From Pacificispira sp040217575 (GTDB lineage Bacteria; Pseudomonadota; Alphaproteobacteria; UBA8366; Aestuariispiraceae), in NCBI GenBank assembly GCA_040217575.1, contig JAVJPW010000006.1, forward strand, positions 248,001-312,000: a stretch of DNA of 64,000 bases. The letters are read 5' to 3'. Each line of letters starts with the position of its first letter. Within the stretch, counting starts at the first letter, position 1. The translations under genes were made by a program, and so were the position numbers. The notes under the pieces were generated by a model. It ran no database searches. It was given only the letters and a program-made list of their open reading frames with translations, and was not told where the DNA came from. Positions 1 through 7,925 of this stretch are shown here, one piece after another.

Positions 1-383
1 TGGACGATGCCATCGGATATACGAAGGCGGCGAACGATAGCCTGTTCGTTGCCGCCATGATCGAAACCGCGGACGGGTACGATAACCTGGAAGCGATCGC
101 AGCGGTCGAAGGGATCGACGCGCTGTTCGTCGGCCCGAACGACCTGAGCCTTGCCATCGACGAATGGCAGTCCGCCATGCCGACCCGGCAGGAATTCATC
201 GACGTGCTGAAACGCATTGCAAGCGTCGCCGCGGACAATGGGAAACATGCGGGCATTCATTGCGCCGATGCCGAAATGGCGCGGGCGGCCCGTGGCTGGG
301 GCTACAGCTTCGTGACGATTGCGGCCGATATCGCCTTCCTTGGTCAGGCAGCAAAGGCAACGGTCACAGCGGCGAAAAAATAG
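1..383 (+). CDS. HpcH/HpaI-type aldolase, C-terminal part (gene starts before the window)
   Basis: The reading frame is open from the window edge (first full codon at position 3) to the TAG at 381-383, giving about 126 C-terminal residues. The segment ANDSLFVAAMIET, followed by EAIAAVEGIDALFVGPNDLS, is typical of the HpcH/HpaI class II pyruvate aldolase family (2,4-dihydroxyhept-2-enedioate or 2-keto-3-deoxy sugar-acid aldolases), a TIM barrel with a divalent metal. The Glu of MIET and the Asp of GPNDLS correspond to the metal/substrate region of that family. The N-terminal half is outside the window, so the substrate cannot be assigned. The next gene, frmA, begins 115 bp downstream, so the aldolase probably ends its own transcript. 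Confidence 0.8.
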   Translation, partial: DDAIGYTKAANDSLFVAAMIETADGYDNLEAIAAVEGIDALFVGPNDLSLAIDEWQSAMPTRQEFIDVLKRIASVAADNGKHAGIHCADAEMARAARGWGYSFVTIAADIAFLGQAAKATVTAAKK

Positions 384-414
384 GGCGCAAACCCGGCGCC
401 TCGCTTCTTGCGCC
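384..414 (+). terminator. inverted repeat after the aldolase gene, possible terminator
   Basis: GGCGCAA (384-390) directly after the TAG stop is matched by TTGCGCC (408-414), with a GC-rich loop of 17 nt that could fold further. No U-run follows, so termination would be inefficient or Rho-assisted. The role is inferred from position only. Confidence 0.3.
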
Positions 415-498
415 GCATGACACGCTTTGGCACTGTGCCTGCCAGACATAGCCGGACAGGCAATAACATACCCAATTCAATCAGGGGGGACGTGATCC

Positions 499-1611
499 AT
501 GAAAACCCGCGCCGCCGTGGCCTGGAAGGCCGGAGAGCCACTGTCGATCGAAGAGGTCGACCTGGAAGGCCCGAAAGAGGGGGAGGTTCTGGTGGAGGTA
601 AAGGCCACCGGGGTCTGTCACACCGATGAATTCACCCTGTCCGGCGCGGACCCGGAAGGGGCGTTCCCGGCGATCCTGGGGCATGAAGGGGCGGGCGTCG
701 TCGTCGATACCGGACCGGGCGTGACGTCGCTGAAAAAAGGCGATCATGTCATCCCGCTCTATACGCCGGAATGCCGGACCTGCGAATATTGCCTGAACCC
801 GAAGACGAACCTGTGTCAGGCGATCCGTACCACCCAGGGACAGGGCGTCATGCCGGACGGCACGTCGCGCTTTTCCATCGGGGGCGAAAAGATCCTGCAT
901 TACATGGGCACCTCCACCTTTTCGAACCACACGGTTCTGCCGGAAATCGCGCTGGCGAAAGTCCGGGAAGACGCGCCGTTCGACAAGATCTGCTATATCG
1001 GCTGTGGCGTTACGACCGGCATTGGCGCGGTGATCAACACCGCCAAGGTGGAGCCGGGTTCGAACGTCGTCGTCTTCGGCCTGGGCGGCATCGGCCTGAA
1101 TGTCATTCAGGGCGCGCGGCTGGTCGGGGCGAACATGATCGTCGGCGTCGACATCAACCCTGCCAAAAAGGACATCGCCGAAAAGTTCGGCATGACCCAT
1201 TTCGTAAACCCGAAGGAAATCGACGGCGATATTGTCGCGCATCTGGTGGAACTGACCGGCGGCGGCGCGGACTATAGCTTCGAATGTATCGGCAATGTGA
1301 CCCTGATGCGTCAGGCGCTGGAATGCGCGCACAAGGGCTGGGGCGAAAGCATCATCATCGGCGTCGCCGGCGCGGGTCAGGAAATTTCCACCCGCCCGTT
1401 CCAGCTTGTGACCGGCCGGTCCTGGCGCGGCACGGCGTTCGGCGGTGCTCGCGGGCGCACGGACGTGCCCAAGATCGTCGACTGGTACATGGATGGTAAG
1501 ATCGAAATCGACCCGATGATCACCCACACCATGCCATTGGGCGACATCAACAAGGCCTTCGACCTGATGCATGCGGGCGAAAGCATCCGGTCGGTGGTGC
1601 TGTTCGACTAG
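499..1611 (+). CDS. frmA: S-(hydroxymethyl)glutathione dehydrogenase / class III alcohol dehydrogenase
   Basis: 370-residue zinc-dependent medium-chain dehydrogenase that oxidises S-hydroxymethylglutathione (formaldehyde plus glutathione) to S-formylglutathione with NAD. Catalytic zinc ligands C40, H62 (GHEGAG) and C169 (YIGCGVTTG) are present, as is the structural-zinc lobe C92, C95, C98, C106 (ECRTCEYC...C). The Rossmann motif is GLGGIGLN. Length is as expected for the family. The ATG at 499 is preceded by a G-rich ribosome-binding site (GGGGGGA, 484-490). The S-formylglutathione hydrolase gene follows after 18 bp, so the two steps of glutathione-dependent formaldehyde detoxification are co-transcribed. 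Family and function are well established and the assignment is firm. Confidence 0.95.
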   Translation: MKTRAAVAWKAGEPLSIEEVDLEGPKEGEVLVEVKATGVCHTDEFTLSGADPEGAFPAILGHEGAGVVVDTGPGVTSLKKGDHVIPLYTPECRTCEYCLNPKTNLCQAIRTTQGQGVMPDGTSRFSIGGEKILHYMGTSTFSNHTVLPEIALAKVREDAPFDKICYIGCGVTTGIGAVINTAKVEPGSNVVVFGLGGIGLNVIQGARLVGANMIVGVDINPAKKDIAEKFGMTHFVNPKEIDGDIVAHLVELTGGGADYSFECIGNVTLMRQALECAHKGWGESIIIGVAGAGQEISTRPFQLVTGRSWRGTAFGGARGRTDVPKIVDWYMDGKIEIDPMITHTMPLGDINKAFDLMHAGESIRSVVLFD

Positions 1612-1629
1612 AGCGGGTTCGAGACCGAA

Positions 1630-2460
1630 ATGACGCTTGAGCAAACCAATCAATGGGCCTGCTTCGGCGGAACGCAGTCCGTCTTTGCCCATGACAGTGC
1701 GGCCACCGGCTGTCGCATGGAATTCGCGGTCTTTACCCCGCCGGGGAAAGGGCCGTTTCCGGTCCTTTACTGGCTGTCTGGCCTGACCTGCACCTGGGAG
1801 AATTTCGTCACCAAAGCGGGTGCGCAGCGCTATGCCGCCGAAAACGGCGTCGTCATCGTCTGCCCGGATACCAGTCCCCGCGGCGACGACGTCCCGGATG
1901 CGGCGGATGAGTATGATTTCGGCAAAGGGGCGGGGTTCTATGTCAACGCGACTCAGCAACCCTGGTCCAAGAACTACCGCATGTATGATTACGTGGTGGA
2001 CGAACTGCCGGGCCTGATCGAAGCGGGTTTTCCGGTGACCGCGGACCGCGCGATTTCCGGCCATTCCATGGGCGGCCACGGTGCATTGACCATAGCGCTT
2101 CGCAATCCGGACCGGTACCGGTCGGTGTCGGCCTTTTCCCCCATCGTCGCGCCCGGTGAAGTGCCCTGGGGGCATAAGGCACTGGGCCGGTATCTGGGTG
2201 AGGATCGGGCCGTTTGGGCGGAACATGATGCCTGTCGGCTGGTGGAAAGCCGCGGCTGGGACCGCGATATTCTGGTCGACCAGGGTGATGCGGATAATTT
2301 CCTGGAAGAACAATTGCGGCCGCATCTGTTGGAGGCGGCGTGCGAAAAGACGGGCACCGACCTGACACTGCGCCGTCAGCCCGGATACGATCACAGCTAC
2401 TATTTCGTTGCATCTTTCATCGGCGACCATATCTCCTGGCATGCGCAACGCTTGATGTGA
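1630..2460 (+). CDS. fghA: S-formylglutathione hydrolase
   Basis: 276-residue cytosolic alpha/beta hydrolase (esterase D family) that splits S-formylglutathione into formate and glutathione, the step after FrmA. The nucleophile elbow GHSMGGHGA places the catalytic Ser at residue 146. The acid (VDQGDADNFL) and His (GYDHSYYF) regions follow in the expected order. The oxyanion segment WLSGLTCTWENF is characteristic of the family. Length matches known enzymes. It lies 18 bp downstream of frmA and 12 bp upstream of a DUF427 gene, so the three form one operon. Formate produced here must be handled elsewhere, as no formate dehydrogenase gene is present in the window. Confidence 0.95.
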   Translation: MTLEQTNQWACFGGTQSVFAHDSAATGCRMEFAVFTPPGKGPFPVLYWLSGLTCTWENFVTKAGAQRYAAENGVVIVCPDTSPRGDDVPDAADEYDFGKGAGFYVNATQQPWSKNYRMYDYVVDELPGLIEAGFPVTADRAISGHSMGGHGALTIALRNPDRYRSVSAFSPIVAPGEVPWGHKALGRYLGEDRAVWAEHDACRLVESRGWDRDILVDQGDADNFLEEQLRPHLLEAACEKTGTDLTLRRQPGYDHSYYFVASFIGDHISWHAQRLM

Positions 2461-2472
2461 GGAGAGATCGCC

Positions 2473-2862
2473 ATGCCGGACGGCATTCTTGAACGGGCAG
2501 GGACGCCCGACCATCCGATTACGGTGGAAAACGCCCCGGGACCGGTCACGCTGAAGGCCGGCCATATCGTCCTTGCGCGGTCGGACCGGGCACTGATCCT
2601 GCGCGAAGGGACCTATCCGCCGGTCTATTACCTGCCGAAAGACGCGGTGTCCGAAGGCAGCCTGAGCATGGTCGAAAAGTCGACACACTGCCCCTACAAG
2701 GGCGATGCGACCTACTGGGACTTTGCCCTGCCCGACGACCGCACTGCGAATGCCGCGGTCTGGAGCTATGAGACACCGATCGAGGGCATGGCGTCGATCC
2801 AGGGGCACATCGCGTTCTATACGGATGCCCTGGGTGCGGATTTCGACCCCCCGGCGGTCTGA
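2473..2862 (+). CDS. DUF427 domain protein
   Basis: 129-residue protein consisting almost entirely of one DUF427 (NTP_transf_9-like) domain. Recognisable segments are the YYLPKDAV stretch, followed by STHCPYKGDATYWD, which holds the conserved CPYKG core, and the C-terminal IxGxIAFY motif (GHIAFYTDALG). The family is a small beta-barrel of unknown biochemical role, often annotated as a nucleotidyltransferase-like fold. A GGAGAG ribosome-binding site precedes the ATG, and the gene sits 12 bp behind fghA, so it is translated from the formaldehyde-oxidation transcript. Whether it contributes to formaldehyde metabolism is unknown; only the operon position suggests it. Confidence 0.85.
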   Translation: MPDGILERAGTPDHPITVENAPGPVTLKAGHIVLARSDRALILREGTYPPVYYLPKDAVSEGSLSMVEKSTHCPYKGDATYWDFALPDDRTANAAVWSYETPIEGMASIQGHIAFYTDALGADFDPPAV

Positions 2863-2873
2863 AAAGGCGCCAG

Positions 2874-2902
2874 TTGACGCGACGGGCCGGCGCGCCTAGT
2901 TT
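2874..2902 (+). promoter_or_regulatory. sigma-70-type promoter upstream of lysK
   Basis: TTGACG (2874-2879), a 17-nt spacer, then TAGTTT (2897-2902, preceded by C as in alphaproteobacterial CTANNT boxes). This lies about 42 bp upstream of the lysK ATG and just after the DUF427 stop. The match is by eye and no transcript data are available. Confidence 0.55.
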
Positions 2903-2943
2903 CCCGCGCGTTTTCGACCCCTTTTCGATGGAAAGTCCGTTCC

Positions 2944-4530
2944 ATGTCCGACCTTCGTGATCTTGCGCTGAATGCCCGTGCCTGGCCCTTTGAAGAGGCG
3001 CGCAAGGTCCTGAAACGCTATGAAAAGAAGGACCCGGAAAAGGGCTATGTCCTGTTCGAAACAGGGTATGGGCCGTCCGGCCTGCCGCATATCGGCACGT
3101 TCGGCGAAGTCCTGCGCACGACCATGGTGCGCCGCGCGTTCGAGCTGATGAGCGACATTCCAACCAAGCTGATCGCCTTTTCCGACGATATGGACGGTCT
3201 GCGTAAGGTTCCGGACAATGTACCGAACAAGGATCAGCTTCAGGCGGCGCTGAACAAGCGGTTGACCAAGGTGCCGGACCCGTTCGGGACCCATGAAAGT
3301 TTCGGCCATCACAACAACAACCGCCTGCGCGAGTTTCTGGACGGGTTCGGGTTCGAGTATGAATTCGCCAGTTCGACCGACTATTATTTCTCGGGCCGGT
3401 TCGACGATGCGCTGATCCGCGTCCTGGAATGTTATGAGAAGATCCAGGCGATCATGCTGCCGTCATTGCGCGACGAACGGCGCGGGACCTATTCGCCGTT
3501 CCTGCCGGTCGATCCGGAAACGGACGAGGTCTATCAGGTGCCCGTCATTGCGACCGACGCGGCCCGGGGGACGATCGTCTATCGCCGCGAGGACGGACAG
3601 GAAATCGAAACCCCGGTAACCGGCGGCCGGTGCAAGCTGCAATGGAAGCCGGACTGGGGCATGCGCTGGTATGCGCTGGGCGTCGACTATGAGATGTCGG
3701 GCAAGGACCTTATCGACAGCGTGAAACTGTCCAGCCGAATCTGTCAGGCGCTTGGCGCGCCGCAGCCGGAAACACTGACCTATGAACTGTTCCTGGACGA
3801 GGAAGGCCAGAAGATTTCGAAATCGAAGGGCAATGGCCTGTCGATGGAAGAATGGCTGCGCTATGCGCCGAACGAAAGCCTGGCGCTGTTCATGTTCCAG
3901 AAGCCGAAGGCGGCGAAGCGTCTCTATTTCGACGTCATCCCGAAGGCTGTGGACGAATACCTGACCTTCCTTGCCAAGTTCGGTGAGGAACCGGAAGAAA
4001 AGCGTCTGGAAAACCCGATCTGGCACATCCACAACGGCAATCCCCCGACGGAGGTGCCGCCGATCAGCTTTGGTCTGTTGTTGAATCTGGCCGCGGTCTG
4101 CAATTCGGAAGACAAGGCCGTCCTGTGGGGCTTCATTTCGCGCTATGCGCCTGATGCGACGGCGGAAGCCAACCCCACGCTGGACAGTCTGGTCGGGTTC
4201 GCGATCCGGTATTATCAGGATTTCGTCAAACCGAAGAAGGCCTTCAAGGCGCCGGATGCGACGGACCGCGCCGCGATCGAAGACCTGCGCGCTGTTCTGG
4301 CGGGGCTGCCTGCCGACGCCACGGCCGAAGACATCCAGACGGAAGTGTACGAAGTCGGAAAGCGGCACCAGTATGAGAATCTGCGGGACTGGTTCAAGGC
4401 GCTGTATCAGGTGCTTCTGGGACAGGAACAGGGACCGCGCATCGGGTCCTTCTTTGCGCTGTACGGTCTGTCGGATACAATCGCCTTGATTGACCGGGCA
4501 CTTGCGGGCGAAGATTTGTCCGCCGCCTAG
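2944..4530 (+). CDS. lysK: lysyl-tRNA synthetase, class I
   Basis: 528-residue class I lysyl-tRNA synthetase, the archaeal-type enzyme that most alphaproteobacteria use in place of class II LysS. It charges tRNA-Lys with lysine in the cytosol. The HIGH-type signature is GLPHIGTFG (His at residue 49) and the KMSKS-type signature is KISKS (residues 290-294). Length and both motif positions match the family. The ATG at 2944 lies about 40 bp downstream of a good promoter-like sequence. The downstream small membrane-protein genes begin within 30 bp and may share the transcript. The assignment is firm. Confidence 0.96.
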   Translation: MSDLRDLALNARAWPFEEARKVLKRYEKKDPEKGYVLFETGYGPSGLPHIGTFGEVLRTTMVRRAFELMSDIPTKLIAFSDDMDGLRKVPDNVPNKDQLQAALNKRLTKVPDPFGTHESFGHHNNNRLREFLDGFGFEYEFASSTDYYFSGRFDDALIRVLECYEKIQAIMLPSLRDERRGTYSPFLPVDPETDEVYQVPVIATDAARGTIVYRREDGQEIETPVTGGRCKLQWKPDWGMRWYALGVDYEMSGKDLIDSVKLSSRICQALGAPQPETLTYELFLDEEGQKISKSKGNGLSMEEWLRYAPNESLALFMFQKPKAAKRLYFDVIPKAVDEYLTFLAKFGEEPEEKRLENPIWHIHNGNPPTEVPPISFGLLLNLAAVCNSEDKAVLWGFISRYAPDATAEANPTLDSLVGFAIRYYQDFVKPKKAFKAPDATDRAAIEDLRAVLAGLPADATAEDIQTEVYEVGKRHQYENLRDWFKALYQVLLGQEQGPRIGSFFALYGLSDTIALIDRALAGEDLSAA

Positions 4531-4556
4531 GCGATCCTGCAGCAGTTGGAGCACCG

Positions 4557-4832
4557 ATGAAAACCGATCTGTCGAAAGTCCTGGCCACGCTGGTAAAGCT
4601 TGCGGTGATCAGCTTCATCGTCGGCTGGCTTCTGGTACAGTTCGACATCTCGCCCGAAGACATTTTCGCCAATTTCGGGGATACGGTCCAAAAGATCTAT
4701 GAAATGGCAACCGACGCAATCGAATGGAGTGCCGGGTATATCGTGATCGGCGCCGTCATTGTCGTGCCGATCTGGTTGTTGTCGGTCATCCTGGCCGCAG
4801 TAAAGGGGCGGCACAGCCGCCGGTCGGAATAA
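4557..4832 (+). CDS. small two-helix membrane protein (DUF6460-like)
   Basis: 91-residue protein with two predicted membrane helices, roughly residues 9-29 (VLATLVKLAVISFIVGW region) and 61-82 (YIVIGAVIVVPIWLLS region), joined by an acidic linker. It resembles short alphaproteobacterial inner-membrane proteins of the DUF6460 type, though I cannot confirm that family by eye. The gene follows lysK by 26 bp and precedes another small membrane protein by 28 bp. The function is unknown. The basic C-terminus (KGRHSRRSE) would lie in the cytoplasm if the positive-inside rule holds. Confidence 0.7.
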   Translation: MKTDLSKVLATLVKLAVISFIVGWLLVQFDISPEDIFANFGDTVQKIYEMATDAIEWSAGYIVIGAVIVVPIWLLSVILAAVKGRHSRRSE

Positions 4833-4860
4833 TCCCTTCGACAATCTGGGAGCATTTAGA

Positions 4861-5034
4861 ATGGGCGTCTTCGGTTTGATCCTGATCTGCCTGGGGCTGA
4901 TTCTGTCCGGAACGATCATCGGCTGGATACCCGGCATTCCGCTGATACTGCTTGGTGTGCTGCTGTGCATTCTGGCGGTCGTCAAGGGTGGGATTTCAGC
5001 GCTTTTCCGGCTTGGCTCTTCAAAGGGGGACTGA
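4861..5034 (+). CDS. very small hydrophobic membrane protein (57 aa)
   Basis: ATG at 4861 to TGA at 5032-5034 encodes 57 residues that begin MGVFGLILICLG. Two hydrophobic stretches are separated by a Gly-Trp-Ile-Pro turn (IIGWIPGIPLILLG), giving a hairpin of two membrane helices with a basic tail. A GGGAG ribosome-binding site lies at about 4848-4852. It is placed tightly between the preceding two-helix protein and a cupin gene that starts 4 bp after its stop, which supports it as a real gene. No family was recognised. Confidence 0.6.
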   Translation: MGVFGLILICLGLILSGTIIGWIPGIPLILLGVLLCILAVVKGGISALFRLGSSKGD

Positions 5035-5038
5035 TGCC

Positions 5039-5413
5039 GTGACGGACCAGACGCTGTTCAACCTGAACGACCCGGACCAGGGCATCGCCCGTCAACTGGC
5101 AGAGGGCATTTCGACCCGCATCTTTCCAGGGGACCAGGCGATGCTGTCCATTGTGACGCTGGAACCGAACGCCGAAGGAACCCTTCATAGCCACCCGCAG
5201 GAACAGTGGGGCGTCATTCTGGAAGGAAGCGCCATACGCGTACAGGATGGCAAGGAATTTTCGGTAAGTGCCGGCGACTTCTGGCGCACCCCGGGCGGCG
5301 TGGAGCATACCGTACGTGCCGGTCCGGAAGGCGCGCGCATTCTGGACGTATTCGCGCCGCCGCGGGACGAATACCGCAAGCCCGGTTCGGGATTCGGCAC
5401 CGATCAGGAATGA
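5039..5413 (+). CDS. single-domain cupin protein
   Basis: 124-residue small beta-barrel. The metal-binding cupin motif 1 is visible as HSHPQEQWGVILEG and motif 2 as PGGVEHTVRAG. The GTG at 5039 was chosen as start because it begins 4 bp after the preceding stop and has an AAAGGGGG ribosome-binding site at 5022-5029. The frame stays open further upstream, but that part overlaps the small membrane-protein gene. Such stand-alone cupins include isomerases, dioxygenases and sugar-binding proteins, so no substrate is proposed. It probably closes the lysK-small membrane protein group. Confidence 0.75.
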   Translation: MTDQTLFNLNDPDQGIARQLAEGISTRIFPGDQAMLSIVTLEPNAEGTLHSHPQEQWGVILEGSAIRVQDGKEFSVSAGDFWRTPGGVEHTVRAGPEGARILDVFAPPRDEYRKPGSGFGTDQE

Positions 5414-5493
5414 TCCCTGCCTAGACTTTCTGCAAGAATCGCCGACTGACTGAGGGTGGCGTTACCCTATCCCTTGGATCGGCAAGGCAACAT

Positions 5494-6807
5494 ATGAACA
5501 TCATCTTTTTCGTCATGGTCGCGGCGGCGTTTCTGGTTGCCGCCTATCGGCATGTGACCTGGGTCGTACCGACCGTCGCGGCGGGGGAGGAACTGCCCAA
5601 ATCCCCCATGGAACATCTTGGCCTTTCGATGATCGACACGGCGGAAGTTGCCGTGACCCTGGCCATCGGGCTTATCGGCGTGATGGGTCTGTTCCTGGGG
5701 TTGATGAAAATCGCCGAAGAAGGCGGTTTGCTGCGCATTATCGCGAAACTGCTGCGCCCCATGCTGATCCGCCTGTTTCCCGATGTCCCGACCGAACATC
5801 CCGCCATGGGCGCGATCGTCATGAATGTGTCGGCGAACGCGCTGGGCCTTGGCAACGCGGCAACGCCGTTCGGCATCCGCGCCATGCAGGAACTGGACAA
5901 GCTGAACCCGCATAAGGGTACTGCGACCAATGCCATGGCCCTGTTCCTGGCAATCAACACATCGTCCGTGACCCTGTTGCCGACCGGCGTCATCGCCATT
6001 CGCGCCGCGTCCGGGTCGGCCGACCCGGCGGGCATCGTGCCGACGACGTTGATCGCGACGATCTGTTCCACCGTGGTTGCGATCATCAGCGCGAAATTCC
6101 TGCAGCGGCATTTCAAAACGCCGCCGCCCGATGCCGATTTCCGGGCCGAAGGCGAAACCGCCGTTGCGGAAGACGACATGCCGCAGGAAGGAACCGAAGC
6201 CTATCCGCTGTGGGCGTCGGTGCTGGCACTGGGGGCATTGTTTTCCCTCGTGCCGCTGACGGTGGCGTACGGGTCGGCCATCGCGCCGTGGATCATTCCG
6301 GGGCTGATGATTGCCTTTCTGAGTTTCGGTGTGGCAAAGCGCGTTCCGATCTATGAGGCTTTCGTTGAAGGCGCGCGGGACGGATTCAACGTCGCCGTGC
6401 GCATCATCCCCTATCTGGTCGCGATCCTGGTCGCGGTCGGCATGTTCCGGGCGTCCGGGGCGATGGATCTGGTGATCAGCCCGATCGGCACGATCACCGG
6501 CGCCATCGGCCTTCCGGCGGACGCGCTTCCCATGGCGCTGATGCGCCCGTTGAGTGGTTCCGGTGCCTACGGGATCATGGCGTCCATCATTTCCGACCCG
6601 TCGATCGGGCCGGACTCCTATGTCGGCTATCTGGTCTCCACCATCCAGGGGTCGACGGAAACGACCTTCTATGTGCTGGCGGTCTATTTCGGCGCGGTTC
6701 AGATCCGCCGTGTGCGTCATGCGCTGTGTGCCGCGCTGCTGGCCGATCTGGCAGGCATTGCAGGGGCGGTTGCGGCCTGTCTCTATCTGTTCGGGCATCT
6801 GACATAG
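5494..6807 (+). CDS. nucleoside-recognition domain membrane protein (SpmA/SpmB-like fusion)
   Basis: 437-residue integral membrane protein with many hydrophobic segments. The N-terminal half carries a SpmA-type signature (LGLGNAATPFGIRAMQELD) and the C-terminal half a SpmB-type signature (PLSGSGAYGIM, then STIQGSTETTFYVLAVYFG). In Bacillus these are two separate spore-maturation proteins, so this is a fused form. The nucleoside-recognition (Gate) domain is also found in transport-like proteins. A role in moving a small molecule across the inner membrane is inference. It is flanked by a cupin gene and gloA with gaps of 80 and 108 bp, so it may be monocistronic. Confidence 0.85.
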   Translation: MNIIFFVMVAAAFLVAAYRHVTWVVPTVAAGEELPKSPMEHLGLSMIDTAEVAVTLAIGLIGVMGLFLGLMKIAEEGGLLRIIAKLLRPMLIRLFPDVPTEHPAMGAIVMNVSANALGLGNAATPFGIRAMQELDKLNPHKGTATNAMALFLAINTSSVTLLPTGVIAIRAASGSADPAGIVPTTLIATICSTVVAIISAKFLQRHFKTPPPDADFRAEGETAVAEDDMPQEGTEAYPLWASVLALGALFSLVPLTVAYGSAIAPWIIPGLMIAFLSFGVAKRVPIYEAFVEGARDGFNVAVRIIPYLVAILVAVGMFRASGAMDLVISPIGTITGAIGLPADALPMALMRPLSGSGAYGIMASIISDPSIGPDSYVGYLVSTIQGSTETTFYVLAVYFGAVQIRRVRHALCAALLADLAGIAGAVAACLYLFGHLT

Positions 6808-6915
6808 TCCATGCAGGCATCGCCCGGACGGGCACCGGGACTTGCCGATCCCGGGTGTCGCCGCTAACTCTTGGGTCAGACAGCCAAGACGCCATTCGAA
6901 CGGAGGATTTGACCG

Positions 6916-7362
6916 ATGGGCATGCAATATCTGCACACGATGGTGCGCGTCAGCGACCTGGATGAAAGCCTGGATTTCTATTGCAACAAACTGGGGCTGA
7001 AGGAACTCAGCCGCTATGACAGCGAAGGCGGCCGGTTCACGAACGTCTTCCTCTACGCCCCGGATGATGAGGACAAGGCACAGGGCGAAAAGGCCCCGGT
7101 CCTGGAACTGACCTATAACTGGGACCCGGAAGACTATCAGGGCGGCCGCAATTTCGGCCATCTGGCGTTCCGCGTGGACGACATCTATGCCGTCTGCCAG
7201 TCGCTGATGGACAACGGGGTTACCATCAACCGCCCGCCGCGCGACGGGTACATGGCCTTTGTCCGTTCGCCCGACAATATCTCGATCGAACTGCTGCAGC
7301 GTGGCGAGGCCCTGCCGAAGGCTGAACCCTGGGCGTCGATGGGCAATACCGGGTCCTGGTAA
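6916..7362 (+). CDS. gloA: lactoylglutathione lyase (glyoxalase I)
   Basis: 148-residue glyoxalase I, which converts the hemithioacetal of methylglyoxal and glutathione to S-lactoylglutathione. The four metal ligands of the two beta-alpha-beta-beta-beta modules are visible as H7, E64, H82 and E125. The GLKELSRYDSE segment and the C-terminal FVRSPDNISIELLQ are typical. A GGAGGA site (6902-6907) sits 8 nt before the ATG at 6916. It stands alone just ahead of a tRNA gene. Together with frmA-fghA it makes this end of the window a glutathione-dependent aldehyde-detoxification area, although the genes are not in one operon. Confidence 0.93.
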   Translation: MGMQYLHTMVRVSDLDESLDFYCNKLGLKELSRYDSEGGRFTNVFLYAPDDEDKAQGEKAPVLELTYNWDPEDYQGGRNFGHLAFRVDDIYAVCQSLMDNGVTINRPPRDGYMAFVRSPDNISIELLQRGEALPKAEPWASMGNTGSW

Positions 7363-7370
7363 GCGACCAC

Positions 7371-7400
7371 TTGGAATTCGGCCGGCGGGCGTGATATACG
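7371..7400 (+). promoter_or_regulatory. promoter of the tRNA-Arg gene
   Basis: TTGGAA (7371-7376) and TATACG (7395-7400) are separated by 18 nt. The -10 box ends 12 nt before the first base of the tRNA, which is a normal spacing for a tRNA promoter. Identified by eye. Confidence 0.5.
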
Positions 7401-7412
7401 CTCGCCCCAAGT

Positions 7413-7489
7413 GTCCTCGTAGCTCAGTAGGATAGAGCACAGGATTCCTAATCCTGGGGCCGCAGGTTCGAATCCTGCCGGGGACACCA
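7413..7489 (+). tRNA. tRNA-Arg (anticodon CCT)
   Basis: A complete cloverleaf can be folded. The acceptor stem GTCCTCG (7413-7419) pairs with CGGGGAC (7479-7485), with one G-U pair. The D stem is GCTC/GAGC. The anticodon stem 7440-7444/7452-7456 holds the loop with CCT at 7447-7449. The T stem GCAGG/CCTGC has loop TTCGAAT. Discriminator A7486 is followed by an encoded CCA (7487-7489). It reads the rare AGG codon. This tRNA is a common attachment site for integrating elements, and the sequence immediately downstream changes character. Confidence 0.95.
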
Positions 7490-7610
7490 TTTTCCTAATA
7501 CAAAACAAACATTCAGACCACAATAAAACTTCACAAAAATTGCTGTGCTACGAGTGTGCTATTTTGAGGGTTCGAGGCGACCACCGGGAAAGTGCAGTTT
7601 TCTGCGGTTT

Positions 7611-7925
7611 TTAGCTTTGGGATTCGCTTTCGCCACGGGTCACTGTGCCCCACGTATTGCTTAGATATGTCGTGCTTGGCTCTCGCACTGTGTCAGTCGT
7701 TGTAAGCGTTCCATCAACAGTGTCGTCGAAGTCGTCTGCTGCATCGTCCTGAAACGTCACAGTAAGAACTATTAGGTAGTTCGCAGTGTATGGAACTGTA
7801 TCTGCTTTCTGTTGGAAAAGTGTTTGGATGGACGTTGAAAGATCGTGAAACCCTGTAGCTGTTGCTTCCGTTGAAGGAGTGTTACTTCCACCCGATTTTT
7901 TAAATGTAGTAGAACCGAGCATCAA
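7611..7925 (-). CDS. orphan hypothetical protein, Thr/Asp/Ser-rich
   Basis: A possible 104-residue protein starting at TTG 7925 or ATG 7922. It is rich in Thr, Ser and Asp (DDAADDFDDTVDGTLTTTDT) with a short hydrophobic strand-like stretch (NYLIVLTVTF). No family was recognised and there is no convincing ribosome-binding site. It is the only open frame of any length in the first 0.9 kb after the tRNA. It could be a fragment of a phage or plasmid structural protein, or a chance frame in atypical DNA. Confidence 0.3.
   Translation of the reverse strand: MMLGSTTFKKSGGSNTPSTEATATGFHDLSTSIQTLFQQKADTVPYTANYLIVLTVTFQDDAADDFDDTVDGTLTTTDTVREPSTTYLSNTWGTVTRGESESQS

Noticed and set aside
481..2808. Very long open frame on the minus strand (about 775 codons) opposite frmA and fghA
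   Set aside because: It is the mirror of GC-rich codon usage in two well-identified plus-strand genes and encodes no recognisable domain. Similar antisense frames at 5467-7440, 20750-23050 and 46073-47596 are rejected for the same reason.
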